DNA from: Coriobacteriales bacterium
GTDB taxonomy: Bacteria; Actinomycetota; Coriobacteriia; Coriobacteriales; UBA8131
Direction of reading: 5' to 3'
DNA length: 21,932 nucleotides
Assembly: GCA_031268525.1 (NCBI GenBank)
Contig: JAIRXA010000190.1
Location: 1 to 21,932 of the forward strand
Shown here one piece after another: positions 8,788-15,351 of this stretch; within the stretch, counting starts at the first letter, position 1; each line of letters begins with the position of its first letter. The position numbers were made by a program, and so were the translations under genes. The notes under the pieces were generated by a model. The model was given only the letters and a program-made list of their open reading frames with translations, was not told where the DNA came from and ran no database searches.

Positions 8788-8844
8788 TGAGCCCTACGGC
8801 GAACCAGCAAAGCGGTGAGATACCCCTGCAGTGAGGAGGCGGCA

Positions 8845-9750
8845 ATGATGCCAATCGCCGAGAAGCCAAAGATACTCATCATAGATGACCAAAAGGTCAA
8901 TCTTGAGACTTTGGAGCAGCTGCTGCACAGTGACTACGCGATAATGACTGCCACCGACGGTGACGAGGGCATTCGAATGGCCCTGGCGAAGAACCCCGAC
9001 CTCATCCTGCTCGACCTCGCGATGCCGGATCCCAATGGGTATACGGTACTCAAGGAGCTCAAAGAATCCGCACAGACCATGCATATGCCGGTCATCATCT
9101 TCTCAGGTAACGACGACATTGATGCCGAGGAGAAGAGTTTGCTTTTCGGGGCGGCGGACTACCTCTCCAAACCTCTGCGTCCGATTGTTGTGAAGGCACG
9201 TATCCGCACCCAGATCGACAACGTCCGTCTGCGCAGTGAGGTGGCTCGCCTCGATCTGTCGGATATGCTCACGGGCATCGCCAATCTGCGGAGCTTTGAA
9301 GTACGTATGAAGATTGAGTGGGCCCATGCCGTGCGCGAGCAGTTGCCGCTCTCACTGCTCTTTATCGATGTGGACGGTTTTCGGGAGTATAACGATCAAT
9401 TTGGGCATCCCCAGGGAGACGAACTGCTCAAAGAGGTGGCCCGAACCTTGGATGGGACGATCAAGCGTGCCTCCGACCTTGTGGCGCGCATCAGAGGTAA
9501 GCTCTTTGGCGTATTGCTGTGGAACACCGATGAGGAGGCTGCCCGAGTGGTTGCCTCGCGCGTACAGGATTCCATCGCCGAGATGGTTGTTCCGACGATC
9601 TCGGGCACGTGGACAGCTACGACCGTCAGCATTGGTTTGGCGGCGCGAGTGCCCGAACCGGGAGAAAAGGTCGATCTGCTGGCAAAAAAAGCGCTCGGTA
9701 ACCTCTCTTCCGCCAGGGACAGGGGCGGCAACCGTCTGGTCGTCGAATAG
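8845..9750 (+). CDS. Response-regulator receiver fused to a degenerate GGDEF domain
   Basis: From the ATG at 8845 the protein has 301 residues. The receiver (about 8-125) has acidic pair D14-D15, phospho-acceptor D57 in LLDLAMPD, S87 and K109 in LSKP, so it should be phosphorylatable. The GGDEF fold (about 137-300) keeps DMLTGIANLRSF and the substrate stretch FIDVDGFREYNDQFGHPQGD. However, the active-site loop reads RGKLF (217-221) where GGDEF is expected. Diguanylate cyclase activity is therefore unlikely; a sensory, GTP-binding or protein-protein role is more plausible. GAGGAGG (8833-8839) precedes ATG 8845 by five bases and a second ATG at 8848 by eight; a GTG at 8815 is less likely. No cognate kinase is in the window. 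Confidence 0.9.
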   Translation: MMPIAEKPKILIIDDQKVNLETLEQLLHSDYAIMTATDGDEGIRMALAKNPDLILLDLAMPDPNGYTVLKELKESAQTMHMPVIIFSGNDDIDAEEKSLLFGAADYLSKPLRPIVVKARIRTQIDNVRLRSEVARLDLSDMLTGIANLRSFEVRMKIEWAHAVREQLPLSLLFIDVDGFREYNDQFGHPQGDELLKEVARTLDGTIKRASDLVARIRGKLFGVLLWNTDEEAARVVASRVQDSIAEMVVPTISGTWTATTVSIGLAARVPEPGEKVDLLAKKALGNLSSARDRGGNRLVVE

Positions 9751-9763
9751 GACGCTTCCGTAG

Positions 9764-9808
9764 GACGGGCACGGCAACCATACGTTCGCCCGTAGGGGCG
9801 GACATCAG
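9764..9808. repeat. Dispersed GTAGGGGC-family repeat with internal hairpin
   Basis: GGCACGGCAACC here echoes the core of the tandem units at 7098-7167, and GTAGGGGCGG at 9792 repeats their head. GGGCGGAC and GTCCGCCC, beginning near 9796, form an 8-bp hairpin with loop ATCA. This is the left flank of the nested palindrome described next. Confidence 0.6.
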
Positions 9809-9947
9809 TCCGCCCGCCGAGCGTAGACAGAGGGACGGTCCTTTTGTCTATTAAGCGAGCTTAATAGACAAAAGGACCGTCACTCTGTCTACGTCCCGTC
9901 CCTCTGCCTTGCGAAACCTGCGAGTCTATCTGATGTCCGCCCCTACG
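9791..9947. mobile_element. Nested palindromic element, MITE- or REP-like
   Basis: The outer arms, 9791-9808 and 9930-9947, are perfect 18-base inverted repeats beginning CGTAGGGGCGGACATC. Inside them, 9822-9893 is a second inverted repeat with 36-base arms and a single mismatch (9833 against 9882). It is centred on GCGAGC and includes ACGGTCCTTTTGTCTATTAA. No reading frame for a transposase lies inside, so it can only move in trans. The layout resembles a MITE or a REP/BIME, but no target-site duplication was established. It could also act as a bidirectional terminator between the response regulator and the following locus. Confidence 0.65.
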
Positions 9948-10020
9948 TCTTGCGGAATCCGCGGGTCTGTCCGTGTCCCCTCTGCCTTGCGGTACCTGCG
10001 GGATTGTCTGACCCTGCGCC
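9902..10020. repeat. Three degenerate direct repeats of about 39 bases
   Basis: CTCTGCCTTGCG (9902), CTACGTCTTGCGG (9943) and CTCTGCCTTGCGG (9980) each lead into an ACCTGCG/ATCCGCG-like core and a GTCTNTC-like tail. Spacing is 41 and 37 bases. They look like diverged, opposite-strand relatives of the GTAGGGGC units at 7062-7191. No gene is visible in this stretch. Confidence 0.45.
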
Positions 10021-10150
10021 TTGTCCCCGGCCCTCCTCGCTTCCGCGTCTGAGAGGCAAATTCCTGCACCATTGGTACGACTTAAACCTACAACTCATAT
10101 CTGCGATGCGTCGGAACCTTGACGCGAGGGGAGGGGTGTTGATAGCGTAC

Positions 10151-10177
10151 TTCACAGTGTAAATGTGACTGTATAAG
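10151..10177 (+). promoter_or_regulatory. Candidate promoter of the SipW/TasA-like locus
   Basis: TTCACA (10151-10156) and TATAAG (10172-10177) are 15 bases apart, which is short. The interval also carries the inverted repeat ACAGT/ACTGT, a possible operator. The start codon lies at 10302, giving a leader of about 115 bases. The rest of 10021-10301 shows no gene. Confidence 0.35.
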
Positions 10178-10301
10178 TAACATTTAAGAAGTCTTTTGCT
10201 GATCTGTGTTTTATGGGTAGCGAGATGGGCAGTGGGTCGTCAAACAAGCGGCAGGGGTTCTTGTCTGTGAGAGGCGTCAATAGCGTGATGAGGCAAACTC
10301 T

Positions 10302-11354
10302 ATGAGCTTGGGACGTGGCGCCAAACAAGGCGTTCATCGTGCCGTGGAGTACGCAGAGCCTGAGCGCACGGGTGCGCGTACGGTTATTATCCGTGTCTGT
10401 AATGTCCTTTTAATCGGCATCCTCTCTCTTGTCATAATCGTGGCTGGCGCATTGCTTGTGGCGCAGATCCTGGGCTTTAAGCCGATGGCGGTTTTGAGAG
10501 GTAGCATGGAGCCGACCTACCAGACGGGCAGCCTCGTCTTCATCGATACAAACGTTTCGCCAGACTCTATAGAGCAAGGCACCGCCCAGTCAGAAACGGC
10601 TGTGAACGTTGTAACGGTCGGTGATCTGGGGATCGATCTGTACGAAAATGGCACCAAGGTAGATTCCTCGTATACCGGCGTTGAAATTGACGACGCGGCT
10701 CCAGGAAATACCATAGAGAAAGCACCAACCGTACAGCATACGGGTGGCGTAGACGCCTACATTCGCATACGAGCGATCCTTCATGTCTCTACTCCCGAGG
10801 GAACGGAGTTGTATGACGGAGTCAATCTTGACGCTAACAATCTGTTGCTGAATGCGGTCATGATAAATGGATCAGCAGGTGTACCCTATTCAAGTGCTAC
10901 GCTCAAGAATGCGGCTGCCTACCTGGCGGGACTCTATGAGTTCAACAATATCGTGGTGGATGACAACTGGGTATTTGTGCCCGATTTGCCCCGCACCTCT
11001 ACTTTGGGTGGCTATGCCATACTTGGCAAAAACGCCTATACCGGTTATTTCTATTATATCGATGACGCAAGCCAGGCTCTGAAAGTGCTTTCCGGGGGAG
11101 AAGGTACGTCAGCAGTCTTTGAAGAGATCAACCTTTCGCCCATCAAGGATGTTCTGCATTTCAATGCTTCTACTTTCACGGTCACTGCGATTGATTCCGC
11201 GGCTACGACTGACGGCAGTATTGATGCTGGTGAGTATCTTCTGGCTGGATATACCATCGAGATAGAGCTTCAGGCGCAGGCCGTTCAAGTCAGCGGTAAC
11301 GCTGGAACAGGTATGGATTACGCCACCTACTTTGGCTATGAGAGCCTGCAGTAA
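10302..11354 (+). CDS. Chimera of a SipW-like signal peptidase N-terminus and a TasA-like secreted substrate
   Basis: Residues 1-93 match a SipW-type (S26B) signal peptidase: a basic cytoplasmic start, one membrane helix (about 33-57), then the catalytic-Ser motif RGSMEPTYQTGSLVFID with Ser68, stopping at SPDSIEQG. From residue 94 the sequence becomes SETAVNVVTVGDLGIDLYE, the start of a mature TasA/camelysin-type protein just after its signal peptide, followed by VQHTGGVDAYIRIRAILHVS as in that family. The second half of the peptidase, with the general base, and the signal peptide of the substrate are both absent. This is best explained by an in-frame deletion joining two neighbouring genes, near 10580/10581. 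The product would be a membrane-anchored surface protein without peptidase activity. GATGAGG eight bases upstream supports ATG 10302. Assembly collapse is an alternative. Confidence 0.8.
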   Translation: MSLGRGAKQGVHRAVEYAEPERTGARTVIIRVCNVLLIGILSLVIIVAGALLVAQILGFKPMAVLRGSMEPTYQTGSLVFIDTNVSPDSIEQGTAQSETAVNVVTVGDLGIDLYENGTKVDSSYTGVEIDDAAPGNTIEKAPTVQHTGGVDAYIRIRAILHVSTPEGTELYDGVNLDANNLLLNAVMINGSAGVPYSSATLKNAAAYLAGLYEFNNIVVDDNWVFVPDLPRTSTLGGYAILGKNAYTGYFYYIDDASQALKVLSGGEGTSAVFEEINLSPIKDVLHFNASTFTVTAIDSAATTDGSIDAGEYLLAGYTIEIELQAQAVQVSGNAGTGMDYATYFGYESLQ

Positions 11355-11375
11355 AACTTTGTTGTATGAAAGGTA

Positions 11376-11409
11376 CGAGTAGTCAGGCGGTGCGAGTAGT
11401 GAGGCGAAT
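11376..11409. repeat. Tandem 17-base repeat before the secreted-protein gene
   Basis: CGAGTAGTCAGGCGGTG and CGAGTAGTGAGGCGAAT lie head to tail and agree at 13 of the first 14 bases. The second copy runs into GAGGAAGG, the ribosome site of the gene at 11421. Slippage here would change the distance from the upstream stop, with no coding effect. Confidence 0.55.
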
Positions 11410-11420
11410 GAGGAAGGTAT

Positions 11421-11972
11421 ATGCGGAGGGCGTTTCATAAAATCGTCAGTTTAATGCTCGCACTCATCGTTGTTGCGGTGGGCGGGGTTACTCCCGCCCT
11501 CGCGACCGACGTCGATTTCAATGGTCAGGGCGCGACGAATGTCTGGCAGTATGACAGCCTCAGTGTGACCGCCTATGGCTATGACCTGTTTGGGGCGGTC
11601 ACAAAGGATCTCGCGCCGGGTGATACGCGCTCTCTGAATGTCTTGCTGCGCAACAACACGCCTGATGATGTTGACTTCCGTCTGGTGGCGCGCTCGCTGA
11701 GTCTCGATGAGGTTCGGATGCTTGAGACCTACTATCCGGGCAAGACCGCCGACGATAGCCTTCTTGATGACATAAACCTGCGTGTGAGCTATGGCGCCAC
11801 CATCCTGTACAGTGGTGCGCTCAGAGGCGCAGGCAGTGCGGCGCTGTATACGAGCGCAGGCGTTGCCATCGGCAGGCTGTCTGCGGGATATGCGGGCACC
11901 ATCACGGTTGAGCTGTCATTGCCCAGCACACTGGGTAATGACACGATAAATAAGCTCTGTGCTGTGGAGTGA
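11421..11972 (+). CDS. Secreted TasA/camelysin-locus protein, N-terminal part ending at an in-frame TGA
   Basis: I do not recognise a named family with certainty. The 183-aa product has a Sec signal peptide (MRRAFHKIVSLMLALIVVAV..., likely cleaved after ALA near residue 29). Its beta-rich domain includes LAPGDTRSLNVLLRNNT and YAGTITVELSLPSTLGNDT, of the type seen in proteins encoded next to SipW and TasA. The frame ends ...LCAVE at TGA (11970-11972), then continues VFVATQYNDEPVPP without another stop to 12707. My recollection is that related proteins have Trp where the TGA sits (pattern WVFxA), so a TGG to TGA change is likely. GAGGAAGG is at good distance from the ATG. As it stands, the product would be released, not anchored. 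Confidence 0.75.
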   Translation: MRRAFHKIVSLMLALIVVAVGGVTPALATDVDFNGQGATNVWQYDSLSVTAYGYDLFGAVTKDLAPGDTRSLNVLLRNNTPDDVDFRLVARSLSLDEVRMLETYYPGKTADDSLLDDINLRVSYGATILYSGALRGAGSAALYTSAGVAIGRLSAGYAGTITVELSLPSTLGNDTINKLCAVE

Positions 11973-12707
11973 GTCTTTGTCGCCACGCAGTACAACGACG
12001 AACCTGTGCCCCCGGTGGCGCCCCCGGTAACGCCCCCGGTAACGCCGCCGAGCACGACGACGTCAGTTCCCGGCACGGGCGCCGACGAAGCGGTCGTTGT
12101 CGTAGATGATGTCCCCCTGAGCGAATTGCCGGATAATCCCACGCCCACATCCCCGGGAAATTCTGGCGATGGGGTCACCATAGAGGCTGCACCAAATCCC
12201 ATGGCGTCTAGCGGCGGCGTGCAGGCCTGGGCGCTCGTCAACCTCCTTTTGACCATTATGTCCGCTCTGCTGATGTTTCTGCTCCTGCTCCGCTATCTCT
12301 GGGCGCTCAAACGGTCCCGACAGACCGTTGACGATCGCGCAGGAGATGATGACGGATACAGCGCAGGCGAAGACTTTGAGCAGACCTCTTCCGCGCGCAC
12401 AAATCCGCTCGACACGAGGGCGCACCTGAAAGGCGGCTTCTTCCTCTTGGGTACCGTCGCTCTTGTCATTGCGACGGTACTCTTTATTCTGACTGAGGAT
12501 ATGCGTCTCCCCATGCAGTGGATCGATCGCTATACTCTCTGGCATCTTGTAATTGTCTTGGGCGAGCTCGTTTTGCTCCTTATCCCCTGGCCCAGGCGCG
12601 CAGGCAAAACTCTTCCTCAAGAGGCTTGTCCTCAATGCCCTGAGGTTCTGAGCCCAGCCGCGTCTCAGCATTCAAAATTTGGAGAGAGTGCATCCATCAC
12701 ACTGTGA
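11973..12707 (+). pseudogene. Detached C-terminal part: proline-rich stalk and membrane anchor
   Basis: This part is in the same frame as the gene at 11421 and separated from it only by the TGA. It encodes VFVATQYNDEP, then a Pro/Val/Thr stalk (PPVA, PPVT, PPVT), then VPGTGADEA. It ends in three hydrophobic segments: VNLLLTIMSALLMFLLLL, FFLLGTVALVIATVLFIL and LWHLVIVLGELVLLLI. A GTG at 12006 could open a separate 233-codon frame, but it has no ribosome site and falls inside the stalk repeat, so independent translation is doubtful. It is most simply the anchor of the upstream secreted domain, lost by the stop codon. Read-through at low level remains possible. Confidence 0.65.
12008..12043. repeat. 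Three 12-base repeats coding for PPVA/PPVT
   Basis: GCCCCCGGTGGC, GCCCCCGGTAAC and GCCCCCGGTAAC follow one another in the frame of the stalk. Each adds four residues, so copy number can vary without frameshift, as expected of a spacer between surface domain and membrane. Confidence 0.75.
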
Positions 12708-12762
12708 TACCATTGACTCCTTTGGATGCCCTCACTGTACGGAAAACCGAGAGGATGGCGTA

Positions 12763-12870
12763 ATGAAGCTCGTCGGAATAGGTTTGGTTGAGCTCTTGCT
12801 TATCCTGCTCGTTATAGCCGCTTTCATTTTCATCGTTGTTCTTGTAGTCAATAGATTGAAGAAAAGGTAA
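12763..12870 (+). CDS. Small single-span membrane protein, 35 aa
   Basis: The product is a hydrophobic peptide starting MKLVGIGLVELLLILL, then AAFIFIVVLVVNRLKKR, with one membrane helix and a basic C-terminal end. The N-terminus recalls the GxxELLIILL start of TatA-type proteins, but the FGPKKLP hinge and amphipathic helix are missing, so it is not a TatA. GAGAGGATGG lies upstream of ATG 12763; an in-frame ATG at 12679 would add 28 hydrophilic residues and lacks support. It follows the damaged TasA-like locus by 55 bases and may be co-transcribed. Function unknown. Confidence 0.55.
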   Translation: MKLVGIGLVELLLILLVIAAFIFIVVLVVNRLKKR

Positions 12871-13102
12871 ATTCGCCTTTTAACGATAGCTCCCAAAATG
12901 TATCTTGCGGCAAAGCTGCCTGTGAAATTGTATCAATACTGTTCTCGTTGATCAGCGTTTTTGCTGGTAACGCACATCTCTCTTGGTTTTTCGGAGTAGT
13001 CTACAGAGTAAAAATCCTGCGGAGGGTTTCGGCTCCCATTTCTTGACTCTATGCGATTATTCGTATTATAGTTAAAAAGGAAACCGAAAATGGAGGTATG
13101 TT
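12871..13102. other. AT-richer intergenic region before the AraC-type regulator
   Basis: About 230 bases without a gene. It holds small hairpins (ATCAGC/GCTGGT near 12958 and GGAG/CTCC near 13021). A weak AAAAGG/CCTTTT pair overlaps the stop of the 35-aa gene and might act as a terminator. The composition is clearly richer in A and T than the flanks, consistent with a boundary of an acquired block. Confidence 0.5.
13043..13069 (+). promoter_or_regulatory. Candidate promoter of the AraC-type regulator gene
   Basis: TTGACT (13043-13048) and TATTAT (13064-13069) each match five of six consensus positions but are only 15 bases apart, a spacing often found at activator-dependent promoters. The regulator gene starts at 13103 behind GGAGGT (13092-13097). 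Confidence 0.4.
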
Positions 13103-14278
13103 ATGTTGGAATATATGTCAGTTCGTGAAGCGGCCGAAAAATGGAGCGTTTCGGAGCGTCGTGTTCATAAATTATGCAAAGACGGCAGAATCAACGGAAT
13201 CATTCGATTTGGACGCTCGTGGGGAATACCGGATGGTGCCGAAAAACCCGACGACGCCAGAAAAGCCAATGGCAAGAGCCTTGCCGTCAATCATGCCGAC
13301 AATAGTGCAATGGCTTGTCTTCTCGGCCCGGATGCCAAACTCCTTGTCCAAAGCGATACCTGCGCGGTTTTCCAGCTGGAAAACGAGACGGGCAACGGAA
13401 TAATCACGGTGTATGATGTCTTTTCTGGGGTCCAACTGATATACAACGACCTGCATTTATCCAGCATTACGGAGCATGACAGCATCCCGTTTGCCCCTGA
13501 TGCGGAAATACTGACCATCGATCATTGTCGCGAGGGACGCTTTGAATGTGAATTCCCGTGGGGTGAGTGCGGATACCTCGGCGATGGGGATCTGGTGGTC
13601 AGCGAACTGCCGACCTCAGCGAAGGCGTCCTCGTTTCCTCTGACGCACTATCACGGCATATCAATCATGATCGATGTGCCGCAGGCGGAAGAAACGACCC
13701 GTCGGGTTTCTTCTCTGCTCGGAATCACTGAGGTTGACATACGTGAAATCAAAAAGCGGCTGCTTACGGGCCGTCCCTATTATCTTATGCGCAGTTCAGA
13801 CGCAGTTTCACACATCTTCTCCGAACTCTATAATGCGCCCGATGACCTGAAGGAGAGCTATATCCGGCTGAAGCTGCTCGAATTGCTGCTATTCTTAAGC
13901 GTCGTCGAACCTGGTGAAGAGAATGGAAGGCAATACTTTTATAAAACAAGGGTGAGCGCGGTCAAGGCAATACGGGATTATATGATAATGCATTTGAATA
14001 GACAGTTTACGCTCGGAGAGCTTTCAGAGCGGTTCGACCTACCCTTGACCTCTATGAAAAGCTGTTTCAAGTCCGTGTTTGGGGCACCGATTCATGCGTA
14101 TATGCGCGAATACCGTATGCAGACGGCGGCTTCCCTGCTCCGCGAAACAGATGAAGTCATTGCAGAGATCGCTGCCAAAGTGGGATATGACGCCCACACG
14201 CAGTTTTCGGTGACTGTTAAATCAGGTATGGGAATGACGCCGTCTGATTACCGAAAGGTTTCTGTCCAAAACAAATAG
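13103..14278 (+). CDS. AraC-family regulator with an extra N-terminal excisionase-type helix-turn-helix
   Basis: The 391-aa protein has a C-terminal AraC DNA-binding domain (about 285-385): IRDYMIMHLNRQFTLGELSE..., then TDEVIAEIAAKVGYDAHTQF and GMTPSDYRK. The central region has CREGRFECEF, YLGDGDLVVSE and FPLTHYHGISIMID, the pattern of PchR/YbtA-like regulators that sense a small molecule. Unusually, residues 3-50 (YMSVREAAEKWSVSERRVH... and IRFGRSWGIP) form a separate MerR/excisionase-type HTH, so the protein has two potential DNA-binding domains. ATG 13103 is preceded by GGAGGT. It lies just upstream of the ECF transporter genes, separated by a terminator, and is the likely activator of that operon in response to its ligand. 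The ligand is unknown. Confidence 0.87.
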   Translation: MLEYMSVREAAEKWSVSERRVHKLCKDGRINGIIRFGRSWGIPDGAEKPDDARKANGKSLAVNHADNSAMACLLGPDAKLLVQSDTCAVFQLENETGNGIITVYDVFSGVQLIYNDLHLSSITEHDSIPFAPDAEILTIDHCREGRFECEFPWGECGYLGDGDLVVSELPTSAKASSFPLTHYHGISIMIDVPQAEETTRRVSSLLGITEVDIREIKKRLLTGRPYYLMRSSDAVSHIFSELYNAPDDLKESYIRLKLLELLLFLSVVEPGEENGRQYFYKTRVSAVKAIRDYMIMHLNRQFTLGELSERFDLPLTSMKSCFKSVFGAPIHAYMREYRMQTAASLLRETDEVIAEIAAKVGYDAHTQFSVTVKSGMGMTPSDYRKVSVQNK

Positions 14279-14355
14279 TAGGTGTCTGATTTCGATAACA
14301 CTTATCTCGGGTATATGCCATAATCCTCCGGGAAGCATCGATTGATCCGTTGCAT

Positions 14356-14376
14356 GCCACCATCAGTGGCTTTTTT
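14356..14376 (+). terminator. Rho-independent terminator after the AraC-type regulator gene
   Basis: GCCAC (14356-14360) and GTGGC (14366-14370) form a perfect stem with loop CATCA, followed by six T. It lies 78 bases past the regulator stop and separates regulator transcription from the ECF operon. Confidence 0.75.
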
Positions 14377-14664
14377 CGTGCCTGACTGCGCTCGGCGGTG
14401 GCATGAGCGTTGTTGCCTCTGCAGCCGCCTACGTATCGAACGCGAAGATGGCTCTCTTTCCGGCATATAAGCATTGAATCGGCGTTTCCCTGGCGGAACT
14501 CAGGAAGTCTTTTGGATATCGTAGTCGGCTTTATCAAAATACAGTGAGAGGAGGGCAGACACCATAGATGGCACAGTCGTCAACCTCGGCGTGGGATAGG
14601 TGGGGACTGGAAAGGCTGAAAATGAGCTGTCTGATAGGCATACAATGGGGAAAGCGAAATAAAG
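14377..14664. other. Leader region of the ECF transporter operon
   Basis: About 290 bases between terminator and ecfT. A candidate promoter is TTGGAT (14512-14517), 17 bases, CAAAAT (14535-14540); the weak -35 would suit an activator such as the upstream AraC protein. A GAGAGGAGGG ribosome-like stretch at about 14546-14555 leads to no convincing start except the short frame at 14568. I recognised no TPP, cobalamin or other known riboswitch core. Confidence 0.35.
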
Positions 14665-14675
14665 ATGTCACTTGA
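14568..14675 (+). CDS. Possible 35-aa leader peptide overlapping ecfT
   Basis: A short frame MAQSSTSAWDRWGLERLKMS... ends at TGA (14673-14675), eleven bases inside ecfT. A strong GAGAGGAGGG stretch lies upstream, but about 13 bases from the ATG, which is long. It could be a leader coupling translation into ecfT, or chance. No homology is recognised. Confidence 0.2.
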   Translation: MAQSSTSAWDRWGLERLKMSCLIGIQWGKRNKDVT

Positions 14676-15351
14676 TCCTCGCGTAAAATTGCTGATTCTC
14701 GTGTTGATCAACGTCGTGGTGTTTGCGTCTCCGGACTTGGCGACGGAATGGCTCTGCATGGGCGTAATTGCCGCGCTGCTCGCTTGGATGGGTTGCTGGC
14801 GACAGCTTGTGTACGGGCTACTTTTCTATGCGGGAATGATGGGTGCACTGTACCTCTGTGGCCTGACCGACAACTTCCTCACGGCGTTCATGAGCATGAT
14901 GATCATCTGCTTTCGGAAGGTCATACCCACCGTCTTTTTCGCATCCGGCCTCATAGCAACAACAAAGGTAGGCGATCTGGTCTCCGCCATGCAGAGCCTG
15001 CGCATCCCAAAGGTGATCGTCATACCCTTTACCGTGACGCTGAGGTTCTTCCCCACGGCAAAGGAGGAATTCGCTGCCATCCGGGATGCCGCCCGTCTGC
15101 GGGGCCTGCGGTTCAGTATGGAGCGGACGCTTGTCCCCATGATGATGCGCTGCGCGAATATCGCGGAGGAACTGTCCGCCGCCTCGGTGACACGGGGCAT
15201 CGAGAGTACGAGAAAAAGGACGTCCATGCGGGAACTGCGCCTTGGGGCTTCAGACCTTGGCGTGGCCGTCGTTTTTTCGGCGTTGACTGTCTTTGCCGTA
15301 ATGGGAGGCCTGCCGCTTCTGATGGGAGGGGTCCCGCTTCTCCATGCTTAA
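14665..15351 (+). CDS. ecfT: ECF transporter transmembrane subunit EcfT
   Basis: The 228-aa protein has about five hydrophobic segments and a cytoplasmic region carrying the two diagnostic Ala-Arg-Gly-type helices of EcfT: RDAARLRGLRFS (about 148-159) and ASVTRGIES (about 175-183). These couple the ATPases to an S component that binds the substrate. It begins MSLDPRVKLLILVLINVVVF, a normal family start. GGGGAAAG lies upstream of ATG 14665. Its end overlaps the ATPase gene by eight bases, so the two are co-translated. Because a single EcfT is shared by three S components encoded downstream, it probably serves as the common energising module. Confidence 0.9.
   Translation: MSLDPRVKLLILVLINVVVFASPDLATEWLCMGVIAALLAWMGCWRQLVYGLLFYAGMMGALYLCGLTDNFLTAFMSMMIICFRKVIPTVFFASGLIATTKVGDLVSAMQSLRIPKVIVIPFTVTLRFFPTAKEEFAAIRDAARLRGLRFSMERTLVPMMMRCANIAEELSAASVTRGIESTRKRTSMRELRLGASDLGVAVVFSALTVFAVMGGLPLLMGGVPLLHA

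Noticed and set aside
11970..11972. TGA as a selenocysteine codon
   Set aside because: No selenocysteine-type context, no SECIS-like hairpin directly after it that I can see, and the family position appears to be Trp. A nonsense change is simpler.
12763..12870. TatA translocase subunit
   Set aside because: The start is similar, but FGPKKLP and the amphipathic helix are missing.
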